Positions 7,334-15,733 of a DNA stretch of 64,000 nucleotides are shown piece by piece (position 1 is the first letter of the stretch; every line of letters starts with the position of its first letter). The stretch is from positions 1 to 64,000 of the forward strand of contig DATLYW010000031.1 in the NCBI GenBank assembly GCA_035574315.1. The letters run 5' to 3'. This stretch comes from Candidatus Zixiibacteriota bacterium (GTDB taxonomy: Bacteria; Desulfobacterota; Binatia; UBA9968). The notes below the pieces were generated by a model. That model was not told where the DNA came from. It searched no databases and saw nothing but the letters and a program-made list of their open reading frames with translations. The translations under genes were made by a program, and so were the position numbers.

Positions 7334-8287
7334 ATGGAACACTTCAAGATGCGATGGCAAACGTGGCTGGTTGGAGCGGTGGTGGGAGTCTTAGCCCTGA
7401 CGGCTAGGCCGGCGATAGCAGCAACCCTGGTAGTGGATGACGATGGATTCGCAACGGCCACCGACTGCGATGCGGCGATCGGGACATACAGCACCATCGG
7501 GGCGGCAGTGACGGCAGCTGCTGTGGGAGACACGATTCTCGTCTGCCCCGGGACGTATACCGAGCAGGTGACCGTGACCAAAAACAACTTGACCCTGCAG
7601 TCCGTGACGCCGCTGGCGGCGATCATCCAGGCACCGGCATCTATGGCGGACCCAAAGGCCATCGTCCGGGTGAACGGAGCCACGGGCATCTCGATCCTGG
7701 ACTTTACGATCTCCGGCCCTGGCGGTGGCGGGTGCGATAGCATCCGGTACGGGGTTCGAATCGATGGCGGCGGATCGGCTACGCTCGACGGGAACAGGAT
7801 CAAGGACATCCGGGATAATCCCCTTAGCGGGTGTCAGAACGGGATCGGCATCCTGATAGGCCGCGCTTTCGAGAGCACGACCGGAAGCGCAACCGTCACG
7901 GATAACGAGATCGTCGGGTACCAGAAGGGCGGGAGCGTCGTGGACAATGCGGGTTCTAACGCAGTGATCTCCTGGAACCAAGTGGTCGGCGCTGGTCCGA
8001 CAGAGATCATCGGGCAGAACGGGATTCAATTGAGCCGGGGGGCGACAGCCACGATTGCCGATAACGAAGTCAGGAACAACTTTTACCTGAACAGCCGCGC
8101 CGCTGACCCAGGGTGCCCCTTTGCGACACCCGTCGACCCGCCTCCGTCGCCGTTTCCCGTAGGAAGCTGCCTTGTCACTGCCACGGGAATCCTGTTCTTC
8201 CAGTCGGGCAGTCCCGGCGATCAGGGGCAACTGAATTCAGAGAACACCCTACGCCGGAACCAGGTCAACGCGCTCGTGATCCCGTAG
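7334..8287 (+). CDS. secreted right-handed beta-helix repeat protein
   Basis: 317 aa from the ATG at 7334 (AAAGGA upstream; an in-frame start at 7286 lies outside the signal peptide). The signal peptide runs to about AIAA. The mature N-terminus reads VDDDGF then YSTIGAAVTAAAVGDTILVCPGTYTE, split here by reading: a starting turn common to secreted parallel beta-helix (pectate-lyase-like, PbH1) proteins, followed by repeated short strands with N-rich turns such as TVTDNEIVG and ATIADNEVRN. Such proteins bind or cut polysaccharides or act as surface adhesins; no catalytic residues can be assigned. The helix seems short, so C-terminal truncation is possible. Confidence 0.75.
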   Translation: MEHFKMRWQTWLVGAVVGVLALTARPAIAATLVVDDDGFATATDCDAAIGTYSTIGAAVTAAAVGDTILVCPGTYTEQVTVTKNNLTLQSVTPLAAIIQAPASMADPKAIVRVNGATGISILDFTISGPGGGGCDSIRYGVRIDGGGSATLDGNRIKDIRDNPLSGCQNGIGILIGRAFESTTGSATVTDNEIVGYQKGGSVVDNAGSNAVISWNQVVGAGPTEIIGQNGIQLSRGATATIADNEVRNNFYLNSRAADPGCPFATPVDPPPSPFPVGSCLVTATGILFFQSGSPGDQGQLNSENTLRRNQVNALVIP

Positions 8288-8417
8288 CTGTCCGGGCAGC
8301 AAGATTAGAGCGGTTAGACGTGGCCATGAACCCGACGGCGGGCGGCGAGCGTTTCGCAGGCCCGGGTTTGCCCGCCGCGGGTTATGGCCAGCGTTCGCCT
8401 GACAGAGCTTCGCAGCC

Positions 8418-8540
8418 GTTTCGGCGCTTGCGCGCCGCACATCCGGCGATTTTTCCGCCGCTCCACCGTGGCCGTCGCGGACAGGGCGACGGCCCGGCTG
8501 GCAGCTTCCCTGAGCCAGGAAAGTACTCAGGATGCGTCCG
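8418..8540. repeat. 123-bp structured repeat, copy 1
   Basis: Matches 13568-13690 without gaps and with only about eight differences. Each copy contains two GC-rich hairpins: GGCGC-TTGC-GCGCC, and GCCGTCGC paired with GCGACGGC around a 7-nt loop. No reading frame in it looks protein-like. It could be a small-RNA gene, a REP-like intergenic element or an untranslated leader; the strand is undecided. Confidence 0.7.
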
Positions 8541-8737
8541 AATGATAATCACTCATGCCGGCGGTTCAGCCGGTTCGGTCGGCGAAACCCGAGGTTCGGT
8601 TCGGCGAAGCCCGTGGTTCAGTGTGGGCAGGTTGTGGGCAGGTGAACGGTAAAAAGCGCCCCAACGGGGGCCAAACGGCCCATTGTTTTTCTTGGATTTT
8701 TTCGGCTGATGATGGATGAATTCTCGTTGCCCGAAAA

Positions 8738-8782
8738 TTCGTAATCAGTAGGTCGCCGGTTCGAGTCCGGCGGGTGGCTCCA
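8738..8782 (+). tRNA. 3' fragment of tRNA-Thr(CGT), likely attachment-site scar
   Basis: From the anticodon loop to the end the sequence is tRNA-like: TTCGTAATC (anticodon CGT), the variable region AGTAGGTC, the T arm GCCGGTTCGAGTCCGGC with a perfect 5-bp stem, an acceptor 3' strand GGGTGGC, a discriminator T and encoded CCA. The 5' part (acceptor 5' strand, D arm, 5' side of the anticodon stem) is missing; the bases upstream show no TAGCTC-type D arm. Integrases commonly use tRNA 3' ends and duplicate exactly this part, so this is best read as one end of an integrated island. It is not a functional tRNA. Confidence 0.75.
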
Positions 8783-10095
8783 GATTTTTCCGCAAGGGTC
8801 GGCAGCTGCTTACGCCGAAACCGTTTTGCAAACAGCTCGCAAGGGCTGTGCACGACCCACAACCCTACCCAACCCGACTCGGTCCGCCGAAAAGCGCCGG
8901 ACCGGTACATTATAATTATAAAGGTAGTAGCCAAACAGGACATTGGAGGTGGTTCCCAGGAAATTAAGAAAGCTTCTGGCGATCGACGACGCTCGAACGC
9001 AAAGGAACGCCCTTGATCGCCTGAAATTTCCGCAACGCCTTCTTTTCAAGGAACCGCCGGCCGGCTGCCCGAGGTCGTTTGCGCGCACTTGTAAGCAGTC
9101 TTCCGGGCTCATCGCTACGGCTCATTGCCCGACGAAAACCGATGAGTCCGCCCGCGCGACGCTTCCACGTTTCGAGAATTCTCGAAACGTGGACACGAAT
9201 GGAAAACCGTTATTTCGGTACGGGAAGGGGAGCCGACGCCGTTATTTCTGGACTGACAGTCGCACCAGGAGAGATGCCGTATCGGATGAAAAACCCCCTG
9301 GCTGAATCGGAACAACAAGCCTTGGCCTCGTTCGGATAAGCTCTTCAGTCCTTCCTGGGCGGGAACCGGTTATCGTTACGTCTTTTCCGCAAACATTCGG
9401 CCATCATCTCCCGCTGTAATCGGCGTTTCGTTACGACGGGCAACGTAGGAAAGCAAACAGCCGTCTTTCTCAATGCTGCTCTTCGAGCTTCTTTCTGGCC
9501 TCTTCGATTCTTCGGCGACGTTCGATCTCGGCCTGGATCATCTCTTCGCCCGAGGCGATGCTGTTGAACTCGGTGCACCCGCAGAGCCCTCGCAGACCGG
9601 ACAGCCCCGGCCATAAGTGCGGGTCTTGGTTTCCGTCGTCGACCATCCTTCCAGGCCCCGCGCTCAATGCGGCATGCCAGAGTCGAGCCAGCATTGCGTC
9701 GACATGCAAACGCCGCGAATCGGCTCGTGGCGACCCGTCACCGCGGTTGCCAAGGTCCCGAATTTCGGACAGCGCTAACGAGAAGGACGATCATGCCTTG
9801 ACCCCCGCACTGCCTCCCATCCTTCCAAGGACAGGAAGCGAGATGAGAGACGGCTGCTGCCGTAGAGGTACAGCGATTAGCCACCCTGTCAGCCGGATAT
9901 CCAAGTTGACCCCACACTACAGCCGATCAGCTTGTCGGAGACAGCCCAACTCCAGGACAATTCGGCCGAGCACGGGTTGGTCTAGTTGACGCAATGTCGC
10001 GCGGCGCTGTTCAGGCGGCGGACAGGAGACGTGCTGTCGCTGTCGGTAGGGTCGTCTCACGGTCCAATGCTCGGCACGGATCTCTCGGTGCCTCA
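8783..10095. other. 1.3-kb gene-poor stretch
   Basis: No convincing gene on either strand. Open frames here lack ribosome-binding sites, conserved motifs or sensible composition. One minus-strand frame ends in a charged EIERRRRIEEARKKLEEQ tail (near 9470-9540), which may be the end of a decayed gene. It also holds the palindrome at 9164-9193 and an AT-rich TATAAT-like patch near 8910. Confidence 0.5.
9164..9193. promoter_or_regulatory. 30-bp perfect palindrome
   Basis: The half-site TCCACGTTTCGAGAA is followed at once by its exact reverse complement, with no loop. The absence of a loop and of a following T run argues against a terminator. Perfect two-fold symmetry of this length is more like a dimeric regulator or recombinase binding site. 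No gene starts nearby, so its role is unknown. Confidence 0.5.
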
Positions 10096-11334
10096 CTATT
10101 TCACGGTTATCGGGTGATCCACCACCGCGTTGTAGAGGTAGCCCTGTTGATTAAACGGAACTCCGTCGGGCTGTGTGTTTGCCTTTTCGTCCGTGGCGCG
10201 GATGCGGATGGTATACTTCCCGGGCTTGGGCTCCCAGTCAAAATCCCAGCGCACCCAGGCAGCAGCGATGTTCGGCTCCCTCAACCTCGCTGTTTGCCAG
10301 CTCTTACCCTGGTCCAGGGTGTACTCGACCTTTGCGATTTTTCCAAAAGGAGACCAGCTCCGGCCTCGAACCAGGCGTCGCATCGACGTGATTTCTCCGC
10401 CCCAGGGAAGCTCCAGCGCGCTTTTCAGGTTCTGGTTAGAAAGGACGGGACCTTTGGAAGGAGGCTCGGGCTTGTAGTCGGGCCCGATGAGCACATAGGT
10501 GTCAGTGTTCCACGAAGAAAAAAGCGGTTTCTCCGAGACTTCGATTCGTCCCACCCACTTGATATTGGCGACGCCGATCCACCCCGGAACGAGCGCCCGG
10601 ACAGGGAAACCGTGATCCGGCGGCAGCGGCTGCCCGTTCATCGCATAGACAAGCAATGTATCTCCCTCCAGGGCCTTGGCGACTGACATCGGGCGCCGAA
10701 CCTTGAGATCGTCTAACCCTTCCGGCATCACGTCTCTTGCGCTGTTCTTAAGTCCCGCGCGATTCAGAACCTCGGCCAGAGGCACACCGGTCCATTCCGC
10801 CACACCAACGGCTCCGAGCTTCCACTGGGTTCCATCCGCTTTCTTGCCATGAGTCGCTTCAAAAAAACTGCGCCCGTTCCCGGCGCATTCGACATAGCGG
10901 ATCACCGATACCGAGGGCAGGGAAATGAGCTCATCGTATGTCAGCTCTATGGGCTTCTGAATCCCCGAGCCTTCAACCCGCAACCGCCATTTTTTAGGGT
11001 CCACCAGCGGCGTTCTCGTGTGATTGCGCACGAAGAACAGCTCATTGGGAACCACATAACCGCGCTCGTACATCCTCTCCCAACGCATCTCCTTGTTGCT
11101 GCCAAAATCATTAAACAGATCTTTAGGCGTAGGCTTGATTACAGGGGTCGGAGCTACTTGAGCCCAAGCCTTGGAGCTGAACCGGCCGCCTAAACTCGCC
11201 GCCGCACCCCCCGCCACCAGGATCTGAAAAAATCGGCGCCGCGACACGCCAAGCTCCTTGGAGCGCCGCCAAACGTACTCGTCAGCACGAGACTGTAAAT
11301 AGTCTTCTTCTCGGGTCAGCTTTTCGTATTCCAT
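10096..11334 (-). CDS. sorA: sulfite dehydrogenase/oxidase, molybdopterin subunit (SorA-like)
   Basis: 412 aa. Residues 31-60 form a Tat signal (SRRRFFQ then a mild hydrophobic stretch ending AWAQ), so the enzyme is exported folded to the periplasm. The oxidoreductase molybdopterin-binding domain (about 85-270) has the Moco-ligating Cys in RYVECAGNGR and the SWNTDTYV segment. A C-terminal Mo-cofactor dimerisation domain (about 290-405) has VEYTLDQGKSW and a WVRWDF strand. The family oxidises sulfite to sulfate and passes electrons to a cytochrome c. The next gene downstream is such a cytochrome, 32 bp away, supporting a SorAB pair. Related enzymes use other substrates, so sulfite is likely but not certain. 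Confidence 0.85.
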   Translation of the reverse strand: MEYEKLTREEDYLQSRADEYVWRRSKELGVSRRRFFQILVAGGAAASLGGRFSSKAWAQVAPTPVIKPTPKDLFNDFGSNKEMRWERMYERGYVVPNELFFVRNHTRTPLVDPKKWRLRVEGSGIQKPIELTYDELISLPSVSVIRYVECAGNGRSFFEATHGKKADGTQWKLGAVGVAEWTGVPLAEVLNRAGLKNSARDVMPEGLDDLKVRRPMSVAKALEGDTLLVYAMNGQPLPPDHGFPVRALVPGWIGVANIKWVGRIEVSEKPLFSSWNTDTYVLIGPDYKPEPPSKGPVLSNQNLKSALELPWGGEITSMRRLVRGRSWSPFGKIAKVEYTLDQGKSWQTARLREPNIAAAWVRWDFDWEPKPGKYTIRIRATDEKANTQPDGVPFNQQGYLYNAVVDHPITVK

Positions 11335-11366
11335 GAACCAGCCCTCCTTAGCCGGTATTTCCGAGC

Positions 11367-11729
11367 CTATCTCTTACACAAACTCCGTATGAATTTGACA
11401 AGCTCTCGGATCTGCGGATCGCTCAGAGAATCCCCCCACGCCGGCATCACGGTCGAGCGTCCGGCGCTCTGGCCTCCTCCCTTGATAATCTTAAAAAGGA
11501 TATCGTCGGAATCCTTAGCCATAGCCTGGCAGTTAGTGAAATCAGCCGGCTTGGGCTCAAGTCCCTGCGCGCTTGGACCATCCCCCTTTCCGCTCACACC
11601 ATGGCACACCGAGCACAGTTCCTGAAAAAGGACAGCGGCTTTCTCTGCAGCCCAAAGCAATTGGGGAATGAGCCCATTCAGGCAAAAGAGGACAAGAAAA
11701 ACGCCGGCGATAGCCTGACTCCTAGCCAT
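11367..11729 (-). CDS. sorB: periplasmic c-type cytochrome (SorB-like)
   Basis: 120 aa from the ATG at 11729, chosen because GGAGAGGAAG precedes it and a signal peptide follows (MARSQAIAGVFLVLFCLNG, cleavage near LWAA). A single haem site CSVCHG lies near residue 40 and the distal Met ligand is in STVMPAWG near 95, giving a small class I cytochrome c. It is the first gene of a two-gene unit with the molybdopterin enzyme just downstream and is the probable electron acceptor of that enzyme. A decayed cytochrome c lies immediately upstream. Confidence 0.8.
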   Translation of the reverse strand: MARSQAIAGVFLVLFCLNGLIPQLLWAAEKAAVLFQELCSVCHGVSGKGDGPSAQGLEPKPADFTNCQAMAKDSDDILFKIIKGGGQSAGRSTVMPAWGDSLSDPQIRELVKFIRSLCKR

Positions 11730-11849
11730 CTTCCTCTCCAAGCCGCTTCGTGTCGTTTCGCCACACCCGTTTGTCAGTGCAACCCTCTGCAATCGTTTCA
11801 TTTCGCGCAAGAGCGATTTTCTTCGTGCACTCTGACCCGGGCTCCCGTG

Positions 11850-12304
11850 GCCGCGCCGCCAGCGAATGCAGGCGATCAGATCCATCATCTCGTTGCCTTC
11901 AAAATTTGGCCGCCCACGCCAAAGTCGCGCATCTTTTCCTCCATTTTCAGCGGGGCTCCACATCAGTTCAAACCACAGATACGGGCGATCGTACTGCCTC
12001 CCCTGCCGCCAATGCCGTGACACGTCGCGCGGCCGAACAGCCTCTCACCACGTCTAGCATCACCGGGCGGGTCGAGCAACGAAATCCCCTTCTGCTTTCC
12101 ATCTTCCTCATCCCCGAGCGCGCACGGGGTTATGCGACGAGGGGGCGGCGGCGCTGGAACTGGAGTATCCACATGGGGGTGGAATCCGGCAGGCCGAGAT
12201 CGGACGGCTACCCGAACCATGACGGCACCCAATTTTTTCTCGGCGACGCCTTTACCCTGCACGTCAAGGACTGAAACTGCTGCGAGAATTGAGCCGTCTA
12301 ACAT
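11850..12304 (-). pseudogene. decayed c-type cytochrome gene
   Basis: Two minus-strand frames each carry part of a cytochrome c. In one, DARRGERLFGRATCHGIGG resembles the GERLF...CxxCHG haem region but has lost the residues between the two Cys. In the next frame, RPNFEGNEMMDLIACIR is a typical class I cytochrome C-terminus. Between them LMWSPAENG and MRDFG-like words fall in different frames, so at least two frameshifts and an in-frame loss have occurred. It lies directly upstream of the intact cytochrome at 11367 and may be the remnant of a related gene. Confidence 0.6.
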
Positions 12305-12308
12305 GGCC

Positions 12309-12764
12309 CTATCTTAGCCTACCAATGCGTTCCTTTTTCTCCTTCGTACTGCCTGCGACGCACTTGTGAAAGACAGTCCTTGAAGGTTCCTCATCGTTCT
12401 TATCGGGAGGCTGTACGTTTACGAGCCTGCCACATCCGTGGCTGTTTGATTGCTCTTGCTCATCCGGGCCTCCGACCTCGTTCCGGCCTGTTCGTTGACC
12501 CGTCTTTGCGGCAGGTAATGGAACCGAGCGTATTTCCGCTGAGGGGGTAAACCGCTTCGGTGGCTTGTAGCGAGTGACTGCCGATTGAAAGCCAAGGATG
12601 ATGGCCGGTATGAGAGCCGTGACTTTGCCAATGTCGGGCCACGTGAACACCTTTGAATCTCCGTGACGCGGCTCCGGGGACAAATCTCCTTTTTTCGGAG
12701 CCGGTTCCACGGATTCGACTTTGTAGTCCACTATAACGATCAGTTCGCGTGATTTGTCGGTCAT
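12309..12764 (-). CDS. small hypothetical protein, weakly supported
   Basis: 151 aa from the ATG at 12764 (an in-frame ATG lies 5 codons earlier). The N-terminal half is plausible as protein (MTDKSRELIVIVDYKVES) and contains one possible membrane-spanning stretch (VTALIPAIILGFQSAV). The C-terminal half is polar and low in pattern. No family is recognised and no strong ribosome-binding site is seen. It may be real, or a chance open frame. Confidence 0.3.
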   Translation of the reverse strand: MTDKSRELIVIVDYKVESVEPAPKKGDLSPEPRHGDSKVFTWPDIGKVTALIPAIILGFQSAVTRYKPPKRFTPSAEIRSVPLPAAKTGQRTGRNEVGGPDEQEQSNSHGCGRLVNVQPPDKNDEEPSRTVFHKCVAGSTKEKKERIGRLR

Positions 12765-12787
12765 AACTCTAAGAACCATTCATCCGC

Positions 12788-13021
12788 TCAAATATCGATC
12801 GGCGAGCGGGACGGCGCCGGCACGAGCATCCTCCGGCACACGGCGCATTTCGCGCCGTGCGGCCAGGCGTCCCGAACCGAGTAGACCGGGATATCGAACG
12901 CCTCGTGATGGTCGCGGCAGAGCGGCGCCCCCTCGGTCTCCCGCTTGCAGGCCAGCGGGGTTCGCACCGCCTTCAAATCGTGCCCGTTGACCTTCTGCTC
13001 TATCGGTTGTCCGCCGAGCAT
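12788..13021 (-). CDS. small Cys/His-rich hypothetical protein
   Basis: 77 aa from the ATG at 13021, which follows GGGGGA by 5 bp and overlaps the end of the gene at 13000, a typical translationally coupled start. The sequence has a possible metal site: a Cys in LACKRE, then APLCRDHHEA and, 20 residues on, KCAVCRRM. It could bind zinc. No family is recognised. With the upstream gene it makes a two-gene unit of unknown role. Confidence 0.5.
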   Translation of the reverse strand: MLGGQPIEQKVNGHDLKAVRTPLACKRETEGAPLCRDHHEAFDIPVYSVRDAWPHGAKCAVCRRMLVPAPSRSPIDI

Positions 13022-13377
13022 GTGCCGTCCCCCCTGGATGTGACCGGCGCCAGGCCCTTCGGTCGCCAGCGGGGCATGAATTCCTGCGGGATTCCGATGA
13101 AGGCGCTGTTCCAGCGGCATCCCAGGAACTTGCGACTGACCCCCCGGACCGAGACCCAGGCCGTCACGGGAATGCCCCACATCTCCACCGCGATCCGGTC
13201 GGAAGCCTGCTTTCCGACGCCCGCGTCGAGCATCGCCTGAAGCGCGCGCCGGCATGCTTCGCGGTCTGCGGTTCGGCCGCTGCCGTAGGGACGCACGGTC
13301 GCAGCCGCCGCCCACAGCGCGGCGCGCGCTTCCATCACCTTGTCCAGATCGAAAGATCGTCGTCTTTTCCTGCGCAT
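13000..13377 (-). CDS. hypothetical basic protein
   Basis: 125 aa from the ATG at 13377, with GGAGG a few bases upstream; a longer frame back to 13701 would run through the structured repeat at 13568 and is rejected. The N-terminus is very basic (MRRKRRRSFDLDKV), followed by an Ala-rich helix and an EMWGIPVTAWVSVRGVSRKF strand region. It is the first gene of a pair with the Cys-rich gene it overlaps by 22 bp. On the minus strand the repeat at 13568-13690 would lie in its leader. Function unknown. Confidence 0.5.
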   Translation of the reverse strand: MRRKRRRSFDLDKVMEARAALWAAAATVRPYGSGRTADREACRRALQAMLDAGVGKQASDRIAVEMWGIPVTAWVSVRGVSRKFLGCRWNSAFIGIPQEFMPRWRPKGLAPVTSRGDGTCSADNR

Positions 13378-13567
13378 CCTCGCCTCCAGTGTCGGTCGGC
13401 CGGGCACCCGCCAAGCCCTAAGTATCCCTCCGGCAGCAGGATCGCGGTGGCGCTCCTGTCCGCCTCGGTTCGTCTCCTTCACCGCCCCCAAATCTGCTCG
13501 TGCAGAACCATCGCTCTTCCCAAAACGAAAAAACCGCCTCGACGCATCTGGCATCGGGCGGTCCCTT

Positions 13568-13690
13568 GTTTCGGCGCTTGCGCGCCGCACATCCGGCGAT
13601 TTTTCTGCCGCTCCACCGTGGCCGTCGCGGACAGGGCGACGGCTCGGTTGGCAACTTCCCTGAGCCAGGGAAGTACTCTCGATGCGTTCG
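13568..13690. repeat. 123-bp structured repeat, copy 2
   Basis: Gapless second copy of 8418-8540, about 93% identical; the two hairpins are kept. It lies between the minus-strand gene at 13000-13377 and the plus-strand nuclease gene at 13889, so it could be a leader for either or an independent element. Confidence 0.7.
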
Positions 13691-13888
13691 AGGCTAATCA
13701 TAATCGGCCCACCGGCGGTGTCGAACGGAACCGCGGCGGCAGAGCCTGGCGGGGTTAAATCATCGGCTTATGTCACGGATGTCGATGGATGGCACCGGTC
13801 ATCGGCACTTTTAGGAGCGCTTCGGAAACCTGCGGTAGTTCTTCGTAGCTGGCATCGCCGTTGCTGCCGACTCACGGGCGAAGGAATT

Positions 13889-14695
13889 ATGCTCGTGAAA
13901 AAAACTTGCTCCGGCACGTCTACGCTTGCCTGCCTTCTACTGCTTTGCGCTGCCTTCTTGCAGCTTAGCTCCGCGCCAGTCCTTGGCCAGGGATCCAGGG
14001 CTCAGCTCAGAAGGGTCAGCCATGTCGTCGACGGCGACACGATCGTTCTGGAGAACGGAGAGAAGGTACGGTTGATTGGCGTCGATACGCCGGAGACGCG
14101 TCATCCGCAACGGCCCGTGGAGCGCTTCGGGAAAGAGGCGAGCGCCTTTACTAAGAGTCTCCTGGAAGGCCAGAGGGTTCTGATAGAAACCGATCCCGCA
14201 AATTCGCACCTCGGTCACAAGGACAAATACGGCCGAACCTTGGCATACGTATGGACGGAGCAGGGAAAGCTCGTCAACGCCGAAATCATCCGACAAGGCT
14301 ACGGTCACGCTTTGACGCGATATCCGTTCAAATATCTTCCTGAGTTCAGAGATTTGGAAAGGCATGCGCGGGAACAGGGGAATGGATTATGGTCGGTCTA
14401 CGCCGAGAACTTGCCCGGTCCCCGCGATGCTGGATCAGGAGCAGTCCGGCGTTCTGTTAACCGAACTCGAGCCGCTCATTCACCGCAGCCTCAACCGGCT
14501 CCAAACAGGACTCCGGAAAGCGCAACGTCGGACGTAGAAGCTCGGGAAAACCGCTCTCCAGACGGGAGCCAGTACGATGCGCCGGTCATCGACCGCACTC
14601 CCGCCGGCCAACCGATCTACCAAGGACCGTGCGGCGGGCGGTATCACATAACGTCCGGCGGCCGCAAAAGCTACCATCCGAGACCGGGGAGCTGA
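13889..14695 (+). CDS. secreted staphylococcal-nuclease-like endonuclease
   Basis: 268 aa from the ATG at 13889 (GAAGGAA upstream; opens the signal peptide MLVKKTCSGTSTLACLLLL, cleavage near VLGQ). An SNase (thermonuclease) domain spans about 35-170: HVVDGDTIVL, KVRLIGVDTPETRHP (catalytic Arg and Glu), DKYGRTLAYVW (second catalytic Arg), NAEIIRQGYG and GLWS. It cleaves DNA or RNA 5' phosphodiester bonds with Ca2+ in known members. After a Pro/Ser-rich linker the C-terminus has GPCGGRYHITSGGRKSY, a small GGRYH...K motif seen at the ends of several secreted proteins. It is probably extracellular or periplasmic and used for nucleic-acid scavenging. Confidence 0.85.
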   Translation: MLVKKTCSGTSTLACLLLLCAAFLQLSSAPVLGQGSRAQLRRVSHVVDGDTIVLENGEKVRLIGVDTPETRHPQRPVERFGKEASAFTKSLLEGQRVLIETDPANSHLGHKDKYGRTLAYVWTEQGKLVNAEIIRQGYGHALTRYPFKYLPEFRDLERHAREQGNGLWSVYAENLPGPRDAGSGAVRRSVNRTRAAHSPQPQPAPNRTPESATSDVEARENRSPDGSQYDAPVIDRTPAGQPIYQGPCGGRYHITSGGRKSYHPRPGS

Positions 14696-14945
14696 TCTTC
14701 ATCCGGCAGCGGTCGCGGTCCCTAGCCGTTCGGGCAGTCACGTTTTCCCGGCGGTTGCGGGCGACCGCTCGTGTCCGATCAATACTCGAGCGCCTTGCGG
14801 CGCGACACTCACCCCGGTCCTGCAAAGTCGCGCTGCCGGATAAAAACTTCCATTCCGCCGCGCGATCGTTAGAATAGATCTGGTTGGATGGTTCTTCAGG
14901 CCGCGAACGCGGCTGGAAGGGCGCCTAAACGAAACCCGAAGGCGG

Positions 14946-15728
14946 ATGTTTCGACGTATCGGCGTGTTGATCTTCGCGGCCGCGATGCTGTGGCCGGGCG
15001 GCAAAATGGGCCTTGCCGCCGAGATCGAGCACCGGTTCGGGACCGCCATCCTGTCCGTCGTCGTCCCGGACGAGCAGATCGCCGTTGCGGCCGACAGCAA
15101 GGCGATCGGGATCACGGCCGCGGGCGAGCAGAAAATCCTTTCCGAGTGCAAGGTACGCCGCATCGGCGAGAACGTCTTTTTCTCCGCGACCGGCCTCTGG
15201 AGCTCGCAAAACAGCAGCCTCACCACCATCATCGGGGGGAGCTTCCAGGAGGCGCGCAAAGCCCGAGAAGCGATCCTGCTGATAGAAAAGCGAGTTCAAA
15301 GCTATCTGGCGCAGGCGCTCGCCAACGTGCGGGCCCGGTCTCCGGAGAGCTTCAGGAAGTGGTTCGACTACCTGCGGCGCTCGTCGATCATCCTCTTCGG
15401 CCTGCAGAACGGATCGCTCTTTCTCTATACCAGCGAATTCGCGTTGACCGACGGCCCCGAGCGGATCCACGTCGAGGTGACGCGTTACGAGTGTCCCGGC
15501 AGCTCGTGCCCCTCCGGACACACCACGCTCGCTTTTTACGGCCACACCAAGGGTCTGGACGAATACTTCCGGAAGCGGAGAGGATCCGAGATCGACATGG
15601 CCTGGATACGCAACGCCATGGAATGGGCCATCCGGGCCGAGCCCCAGTTCGTCGGCCCGCCGGTCGACATCCTGAGGATCAACAAGACCGGCGCCCGGTG
15701 GGTCCAGGCGAAGGCGGAGTGCCGTTGA
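14946..15728 (+). CDS. exported proteasome-like (Ntn-hydrolase fold) protein
   Basis: 260 aa. A signal peptide is likely (MFRRIGVLIFAAAMLW, cleavage near GLAA). The mature N-terminus FGTAILSVV, then QIAVAADSKA, then SECKVRRIG and VFFSATGL match the order in proteasome-type beta subunits: a Thr nucleophile after Gly, the AADS loop about 17 residues later, a Lys, and the A-x-G-L strand. Two Cys occur in YECPGSSCPSG. Bacterial proteins of this kind are poorly characterised; peptidase or amidase activity is an inference. It overlaps no neighbour and ends 5 bp from the convergent histidine-kinase gene. Confidence 0.55.
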   Translation: MFRRIGVLIFAAAMLWPGGKMGLAAEIEHRFGTAILSVVVPDEQIAVAADSKAIGITAAGEQKILSECKVRRIGENVFFSATGLWSSQNSSLTTIIGGSFQEARKAREAILLIEKRVQSYLAQALANVRARSPESFRKWFDYLRRSSIILFGLQNGSLFLYTSEFALTDGPERIHVEVTRYECPGSSCPSGHTTLAFYGHTKGLDEYFRKRRGSEIDMAWIRNAMEWAIRAEPQFVGPPVDILRINKTGARWVQAKAECR

Positions 15729-15733
15729 TCGGC

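Noticed and set aside
8418..8540. Known riboswitch (cobalamin, c-di-GMP, fluoride, glycine) in the structured repeat
   Set aside because: None of the conserved boxes of these classes could be matched, and no gene starts close behind copy 1.
8738..8782. Functional tRNA gene
   Set aside because: No 5' acceptor strand or D arm can be found upstream, so no cloverleaf can form.
8566..8943. 125-codon minus-strand frame containing ATRRTRTGDLLITN
   Set aside because: This word is the well-known false translation of the antisense strand of a tRNA T arm; it supports the tRNA fragment, not a protein.
9470..9709. 79-codon minus-strand frame with a charged helical tail
   Set aside because: Only the last 25 residues look protein-like; no ribosome-binding site or family. 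Left as part of the gene-poor stretch.
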